Shown here: piece after piece, positions 58,301 through 64,000 of the stretch
How the letters are laid out: every line of letters begins with the position of its first letter
Position numbering within the stretch: position 1 is the stretch's first letter
DNA from: Petunia secreta
Lineage: Eukaryota; Streptophyta; Magnoliopsida; Solanales; Solanaceae
DNA length: 64,000 bases
Direction of reading: 5' to 3'
Assembly: GCA_029990175.1 (NCBI GenBank)
Contig: JARKIP010000065.1
Span: forward strand, 11,040,501-11,104,500
Program-made: the position numbers and the translations under genes
The notes under the pieces: model-generated
Database searches by the model: none
Told to the model about the DNA's origin: nothing
Seen by the model: the letters and a program-made list of their open reading frames with translations, nothing else

Positions 58301-59651
58301 TGACTTCCTCCTCCCAAGGAACTTTTGTGAAAGCCTCATTTTGCTCATCACTGATCATAGAAGGGACATTCATCACAAGGTCATAGTTGTTAGATACCTC
58401 CTCAGTAGCAAATTGTCTCTGAAAGAACCACAATGCTTCATTGGCCATTGCTTCTTGAGAATTAATCCAGTTACCATCCCTATTTTGGATCCTGCTCACA
58501 TGTAGTTTCTTCCTTCTTCTATTGACATGGAAGTGAAAGAATTTAGAGTTCACATCACCCTCCTTGAACCACTGCATGCCAGCTTTTTGCTTCCAAAATT
58601 CTGCTTCAATAGCAAGGTATCTCTTCAGCTTAGCTTCAGCTTTCTTCAATGCTTCTCTATTCTCAGGTGTTGGTGCTAATTCCAGCTGATACTCATGTGC
58701 CAATATAATGTCCTCTATGGTGGAAACGTGCTGAAAGATATTACCATATGTAGTCTTGCTCCAGGTAGTCAGATTTTTCTTCAATGTTTTCAATTTTGTA
58801 TTCAAGGAATAAAATGGATCTCCTGCAGCTTCAATGTCCCAATGCTCCCTCACAAGATCTAGGAAGTCAACATGTGTACTCCAGAAATTGAGGAACTGGA
58901 AAGGCTTGATTGTAGGAGTATCATCCTGTGAGAAGCTCATCAACAAAAGGGAATGATCTGAGCCCACTCTAGCAAGGTGATCAATTTCAATCTTGGTACA
59001 CATATCAATCAGTTGCTGATTTCCTAGGCATCTATCCAGTCTCTTTAGAATAAAGTCTTCGTCATTTCTACCATTCCACCAAGTGAAGATGCTTCCTGAG
59101 TTAAAACCAAGATCCATAAGCTGGCAATTAGCAAGAGTTGAAGCAAATACTTCATATTCAGGCATGAACACTGGCAGACCCCCATATTTTTCATTCTCTG
59201 ATAATATTACATTGAAGTCCCCAGCAGCCAACCAAGGCCTATCATTATCTCTAGCAAAGTACTGCATTGCTTCCCAAAGAAAGAACCTATCACCAGCATT
59301 TGTTTTGGCATATACAAAGGTAATGACAATTTCTTCATCAAACTGTTGGTTGTAGAAGGAAAGTGCAAGCTGCTGTTCATCATTCATCACCTCTTGCACT
59401 TCATAATCAGCATTAACAAACACCCACACCTTTCCATTGACATTGTGAAAGCATTGTTCCATCCTAAGTCTCAATTTATAGCTATTAATGGTACTAACAT
59501 CCTGGAATGGTTCCATCAATCCTATAACTTGAAAGTGCTTCCTTTGATGTAATGTGATAAGCCTATCAAAAGCTTCTTGAGTATTAACCGACCTTATGTT
59601 CCAAATAAGAAGCTTATCCATATAAATCTGCTTGGTAGAGGTTGAACTCAA
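55307..59651 (-). pseudogene. LINE ORF2: endonuclease, reverse transcriptase, RNase H (frameshifted)
   Basis: Translation starts at 59651. The APE-type endonuclease shows LLIWNIRS (14-21), the Glu in GLMEPF (47), AAGDFNVILSENEKYGG, TWWNGR, LDRCLGN and VGSDHSLLL. RT begins near LRPISLSNFINKVLPRVV, then NQAGFVKGRSIVED, VIKLDMMKAYDRVSW and GRGLKQGD. A shift at ~57690 moves to LSPTLFILTAEVLSR and the catalytic AYADDTILF. A stop near 57395, another shift near 57000, and breaks at ~56700 and 56430 follow, covering the thumb and a zinc-finger-like region. A C-terminal RNase H remains open: NTDGASRGNPGP, YAEAMAIREAM, IETDSLVVKQ and REGNKLADCLANLA. RNase H at the end of ORF2 is known for a group of plant L1 elements. 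The protein would nick the target and copy the LINE RNA in the nucleus. This copy is dead. Confidence 0.92.
56022..56385. repeat. 182-bp tandem duplication inside LINE ORF2
   Basis: The block from GACCAAACAATAAAGGAAGG at 56022 recurs at 56204, 182 bp later. Only one base difference was noticed (CATTTAAG / CATTTTAG). 182 is not a multiple of three, so it adds a frameshift. The near identity means it arose long after the older substitutions in the region. Confidence 0.92.
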
Positions 59652-59871
59652 GGCTTTGATTTTATCAAGATCCTGGCTATAGTTCTTCTTATTTCTCTTT
59701 TGCGCCTGCTTGGATTGATTTGAATGCTCTAAGGGTGCTGGAGGAATCAGCTGCTTCTGGGATCTAGCACTCTTTGGAGATAAATCAGCTTCCCTAGCTA
59801 CTTGTTAAAAGTTAAGAGCAGTGGAATCTTCATCCAATTCTTGATGCTCAAGCCTGCCTGGGCTCAATGGG

Positions 59872-61758
59872 CTATCCATCAGCTTTATGCCTTCCTGGGT
59901 TTACATCCTTGACAATTGGTTGCAATGGCATGTTTGCAATGAGATCATCTTCATCATCATCAGAAGTGTCACCTGAAAGAATCAGAGATGAGCCCTGAGC
60001 AATATCCTCACCCTGACCTTGACTAGGAATAGTTGAGGCAGTCGTGTTTAAATTGCAATTTAAAGGAATGTTCTCTCCCACATAGACTGGTGGAAGTGTA
60101 GGCGCCTGGGGTATAAAAGCAATTTCCCTCCCAGTACCGGATTTAACCAACCCTAGGGCTTTTTGCATTAACTCCCAAGCTTTAGTGTTAATGCCCCTCA
60201 GCTCATTTAAAGCAGATTCATTAAACATGCTGAGTTTATTAACCAAATCAACCTCGTGAACTGAGTTTTCAGTTTGTGGGATCGTAATCAAAGCACGATC
60301 TTTGTCTGAACCCTCAGCTCGATTCAAAACTCCCAGCTCGTGAATACCATCAACCCTAGCATCATGAGCTGCTTCACACGAATCCTTCTCCTTCAAATTA
60401 TTTTTAAAAACTTCTTCTACCCACTGACAAGTATTTATTTCTCCATTGTCAATTTTTGCACTAATCATATGTGCTTTAGGAATTATACTCCTCTTTGGAG
60501 TAGAACTTGTAAGCCTTCTCTCACCTTGTCCAGGACTACCAAGCTGCCTAGAATTTGATTCCTTCTCCTCTCCTAATTGAACCTCAATAACATCCTCTCC
60601 TTCCTCATCCAAAACTGTAAACGAGTTATTAATTTGAACACTATCCCCCTTGGCCTTGTCACCTTCTTTACTTTGATTCTTCTTATTCTCAACTCTAACC
60701 CAAGCATTAGGGTTTCTATTAGGATTCACAATCTTCTTGGCCTTACATTGTCGAACATCTTGCACTGCATTCCCTTTGTTGACCTCATCGACCTTAGCTG
60801 GCTCTTCCTTATCATTCAAATTACCCACAAGCTTTCCACTTTTAAGCACCCTAAGAGGCTGTTTAACCACATTAGTCTCACCCTTATCAATAGCCTTGCC
60901 ATCTAACTCCGGATGCAAAATAAAACATTGTTCTTCATCATGTCCTTGCAGTTTACACTGATTGCAATAATTAGGCAAATAATCATATTGAACCTTGATC
61001 CATTTGTATTTTATATCACCAGTGCTAGAGTTCTTGATCCCTATCCTAATTCTTCGGGGTCTTGGAGATAGTAGATCAACTTCTACCTTAACCTTCGCAC
61101 AACTTAGCCTTGTTCTAGCATTTATAGCAGCATCCAATTGCAAAGGCTTACCAATTGCACTAGCCAATGCAAACACAGCCTCTTTAACAAAGAAGACTGG
61201 TGGCAAACCTGGAAAAGATATCCAAGCTATTGCCACAGATATTTCTTCCCTAGGATCGAACCAAACATCATAATTCAAGGCACGCATTTGATGGTATACA
61301 CTTGCAAACTTAAGATAGAATGCAGGCCTGGACAAGAGGTGAACATAGTCCTCCAGCAACGAGACTCTAATCAAAATATGCCTAAGATCTAAGAAGCCAA
61401 TAGAACACTCTCCTTTCAATTCACATTGCAATGGCAATTGCTTTTTAAGCTCATGAAAGGCAGGCATCCCATACGAAAATTTCCCCACGACTGCGTATTG
61501 TAATTCTTCATGAATTACCATGTTATCAACGTCCTTGTCATCCCAAATAAAAGAAGGTTCCCCATGGTGAAGTGCCATAATGGGATCAGGGATCGAAGGC
61601 ATCACAAAAGGTCGGGCAGTAGGTTTCAAGGTAGATGCATACGATAATGGTGGTGTAATGGTATTGGTAGGTGGTATTATGGTGATAGTGGGTTGTGTAG
61701 GGTTAGTATGAGGCAGGACAACCCCAGTGGGGGGCTGTCCAGTGGCCGGAGTGGCCAT
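59872..61758 (-). CDS. LINE ORF1 protein (RNA-binding, CCHC zinc knuckle)
   Basis: 628 codons, open from ATG (61758, context GGCCATGG reversed) to TGA at the C-terminal KADG. Residues 1-50 are Pro/Thr-rich. About 75-260 match the DUF4283-type domain of plant LINE ORF1 proteins (YAVVGKFSYGMPAFHELKKQL, RVSLLEDYVHLLSRPAFYLK, ISFPGLPPVFF, AIGKPLQLDAA). Then comes a zinc knuckle CNQCKLQGHDEEQC (Cys265, Cys268, His273, Cys278; CX2CX4HX4C). The remainder is low-complexity and charged with an acidic SGDTSDDDEDDLIANMPLQP end. The family coats LINE RNA as a ribonucleoprotein. It is the only transposon gene in the window that looks intact over its full length. Expression is not shown. Confidence 0.88.
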   Translation of the reverse strand: MATPATGQPPTGVVLPHTNPTQPTITIIPPTNTITPPLSYASTLKPTARPFVMPSIPDPIMALHHGEPSFIWDDKDVDNMVIHEELQYAVVGKFSYGMPAFHELKKQLPLQCELKGECSIGFLDLRHILIRVSLLEDYVHLLSRPAFYLKFASVYHQMRALNYDVWFDPREEISVAIAWISFPGLPPVFFVKEAVFALASAIGKPLQLDAAINARTRLSCAKVKVEVDLLSPRPRRIRIGIKNSSTGDIKYKWIKVQYDYLPNYCNQCKLQGHDEEQCFILHPELDGKAIDKGETNVVKQPLRVLKSGKLVGNLNDKEEPAKVDEVNKGNAVQDVRQCKAKKIVNPNRNPNAWVRVENKKNQSKEGDKAKGDSVQINNSFTVLDEEGEDVIEVQLGEEKESNSRQLGSPGQGERRLTSSTPKRSIIPKAHMISAKIDNGEINTCQWVEEVFKNNLKEKDSCEAAHDARVDGIHELGVLNRAEGSDKDRALITIPQTENSVHEVDLVNKLSMFNESALNELRGINTKAWELMQKALGLVKSGTGREIAFIPQAPTLPPVYVGENIPLNCNLNTTASTIPSQGQGEDIAQGSSLILSGDTSDDDEDDLIANMPLQPIVKDVNPGRHKADG

Positions 61759-61838
61759 GGGAGGTGGTCGTGTATGTGTCGTCTGAAAATCGCCAAATCG
61801 CCTAGTTCTAGAGAGAAAACTAGGCGCGGGTTTAGGGT

Positions 61839-61856
61839 TTAGGTATGACCTGTATT
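61839..61856. other. Target-site duplication of the LINE (right copy)
   Basis: TTAGGTATGACCTGTATT, identical to 54263-54280. Confidence 0.92.
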
Positions 61857-63078
61857 AAAATTAAAACTCGCTCGTATTTAATTTTTTCCTAGTTATGGCC
61901 CATTAATGATTAAATTCTAGTACTAGTGGAAGATAAGTATTAGTGGAAACCTTGGGATTAGAGCCAACCACTTCTCTTTTACTAATTTTTTGGAATATCT
62001 CCTTCGAACTAGGTTATTTTGATTCGCACAGGATACACACTACTATATCTACCGTGGTGAAAAAAAAACCGTATTTTGGCGCTTTAAGTTTTAGGTTTTT
62101 CCTCGAAATATTTCATGATAACCACGATCTATATGAGAAAGCATATGAAAATATCGCATTGCAAAGTGAAGCAAATTTCTTAACTTGAAGAAAGAGACGA
62201 GATAAGATCAATCCTCCTACTTTGCATTTTAATAAGATTAAACAGATTGTTAGTGGTGACCATAAAATATGAAATGATAAATTCATTGATTATGTTTCCC
62301 ACATACATTCTTGTTTTATCTTTGTGAGTTCCCAAGTTGGGGAGTACACGTCTCAAGTCTTTCCTTTCCTGTATGGCAGGAAGTCCCTCCAGCTTGTCTG
62401 GTTAACCAGGCTACCTATTCAAAGATGAACTAATTGCCTTCGGTTTCTTCTAATGGCAGGCCTTCTAAATCCTCAAAAATTTGGTATCCACGAGAGGAAT
62501 GTGCAGCTTAATTTTAAAATTAGTACATTAAGGCCTATGATAGGATATTAGGATTAGAGACTTGAGGATCACCTAGGCTTCGCTTATTTATTTGGACATG
62601 AATACGGGTTGACCCACATGAGTGCCTCGAATTCAATTTCCAGTAGCTTTAACCAGAAAAATATGAAAAATAGTACTATAATTAGCATTATGTAAATGAA
62701 AGAAGAAAAAGATTTCAATTGCAAATCTGCTACCTCTACTCTGACCCCACATCACGGTATCCCAACCATCATGCCGTTTGAATTGTTATCTTGGGATTTT
62801 TTACCATTTTTTGTTACTGCTATCAGACAAAAAAAGTTAATACAAAAAAAAAAAAAAACGTATAATGCTCTTTCCCTCACTTTTTCATCCTTTTTAATAT
62901 ATTATTTTGGTTCACAGGTCGCTACATATTGTGTTCTTGCTATGCTAAGATATGAACTATGGATGGATAGTCTATGTTCGATGTCATCTGGATTATGATT
63001 TGCTTGCCTCTCTGTTGTTCTCAAAAGAAAATGACCTTGTCCAATAACCTCTAAAGACTTTAAGTGAAAATTAGTGAA

Positions 63079-63080
<2 letters not shown>
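61857..63080. other. Unassigned AT-rich DNA
   Basis: No convincing gene. The 81- and 100-codon frames (61943-62188, 62696-62998) show no domain. A run of A (62842-62859) lies within the second. Confidence 0.4.

Positions 63081-63136
<56 letters not shown>
63081..63136. repeat. (AT)28 microsatellite
   Basis: 56 bp of uninterrupted AT dinucleotide. Confidence 0.98.
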
Positions 63137-63138
<2 letters not shown>

Positions 63139-63535
63139 TGACTCCGCGAACTTTCTTGTACATAATGTGGTTTGCTACCTCAAATACCAAGTTTAACATA
63201 TTTAAATGGCAAGTCTTTTAATTCCATTCTTCTACGAAGTATTAGTTTGAGTCTGATTTCTTTCAATGTGTCGAACATGCATTGTTCATCTATATTACTA
63301 AAATAATACTACTAGTTTCTCTAATCTAAGTATATGTTTACTATGGGGAAATCACTTCAACTATACTATCTCATTTACTAGTTAGTTGTGTTAACAATTG
63401 ATCAGTCTTGGCATGTGATTGCCTATTGCTGCTGTGTATTTCTAGTTCATTGTGACGCTTGATTTTTAGAGTTGTCTGTTACATCTGCTTATGCATTTGT
63501 GCTTTTAACTTCTGGGAGAAAAATAGTAAAGAGTT
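63137..63535. other. Unassigned DNA
   Basis: No ORF or element end recognised. Confidence 0.4.
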
Positions 63536-64000
63536 TGTAATCACCTAATTTTGGTCGAGGTTAAGTTAATTATTGTTAATTTTATGTGAATTTGATTAGT
63601 CGGCATAATTATTAGTTATTTGATTTCTAAGTGCTTAATTTTATGTTTAGTGTGTAAATGACATGCGTTTTGGACCCTACATTAGAAAAGGAATGGAAAT
63701 GGACAGTCCAATTACATCATGGCCCTTTGACCCGTTAACTCGGCCCACAAGGCCCAAACCCTATTGTATATAAGCCATACTTGCCCTTATTTCCCCATAC
63801 ACCACACAAGATTCTTTGGGCTTAGGGTAACCTTGACAAATTCCAGCCACTCACCGAGAAAGAGGAACCACCCGTCACCACCTTTGATCCGTCGGACAGC
63901 CACCGCTGCACCAAAACCGGTGGCAAAAAAATACCAATATACACCTTCCCGGAACCGTCTCGATGTCCTTTCTTCATTTCTACCATCCGTTTTGTCAAAA
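63536..64000 (+). promoter_or_regulatory. Promoter-like stretch or start of an LTR at the right edge
   Basis: TGTAATCACCTAATTTTGG at 63536 could be an LTR start. Downstream come GGCCCACAAGGCCCAAACCC (63742-63761; GGCCCA is the class of element bound by TCP factors), a TATA box TATATAAGCC (63767-63776) and a C-rich, CACC-rich stretch typical of a 5' UTR or leader. No ORF is reached before the window ends. Both a host promoter and a 5' LTR remain possible. Confidence 0.35.

Larger units (their letters stand above)
54281..61838 (-). mobile_element. Full-length L1-type LINE
   Basis: A non-LTR retrotransposon on the minus strand. It has a 5' UTR of ~80 bp (61759-61838), ORF1 (61758-59872), a short spacer, ORF2 (endonuclease, RT, RNase H; 59651-55307), a ~1 kb 3' UTR and an A-tail, seen as T-run at 54281-54288. 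It is flanked by a 16-18 bp duplication, the mark of target-primed reverse transcription. It reaches its 5' end, which is unusual since most LINE copies are 5'-truncated. ORF1 is open. ORF2 has several frameshifts and an internal 182-bp duplication. Confidence 0.93.

Overview
The window is plant nuclear DNA, almost certainly from a eudicot and probably an asterid such as a member of the Solanaceae. The family-level placement is an inference from the general look of the LTR families, not from a search. No intact host gene is visible. Nearly all recognisable sequence is retrotransposon. The only host-gene trace is a broken glycerol-3-phosphate acyltransferase (GPAT) copy at 39.66-41.2 kb.

Left flank (1-7.1 kb): a minus-strand Ty1/copia relic is cut in its integrase by element A, a minus-strand Ty3/gypsy-type element with a 2.5 kb LTR that runs off the left edge. 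AT-rich MITE-like DNA follows.

Central nest (7.1-39.07 kb): element D (+, RT-less) was hit by element B (-, gag-only gypsy, TSD cctat). Both LTRs of B were then hit: the left one by element C (+, same family as B, TSD atgag) and the right one by element E, a 12.5 kb Athila-type element (TSD gggac, tRNA-Asp PBS). Every insertion inside D is marked by target-site duplications, so the relative order D, then B, then C and E is read directly from the sequence. The whole stack sits inside a MITE-like sequence.

Right part: the GPAT pseudogene (39.66-41.2 kb), a ~100-bp tandem array, element H (single LTR plus gag relic, +), a solo-like copia LTR, element F (46.9-52.3 kb, + strand, complete with TSD, same family as D), a 0.47 kb tandem duplication, a full-length but broken L1-type LINE on the minus strand (54.3-61.8 kb, 16-18 bp TSD), an (AT)28 microsatellite and a promoter- or LTR-like stretch at the right edge.

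The most unusual content is the D/F family. It consists of non-autonomous LTR elements encoding one long polyprotein (about 900 codons) with a degenerate retropepsin-like domain but no reverse transcriptase or integrase. Each copy carries its own GC-rich palindromic motif, repeated in both the LTR U3 and the 5' leader. The motif differs between D and F but is matched within each element. A similar U3/internal pairing of GC-rich motifs is seen in E. The A/B/C/H LTRs share a 26-nt terminal hairpin and carry exchangeable minisatellite arrays.

All calls come from reading the sequence and supplied translations; no alignment or database search was run.
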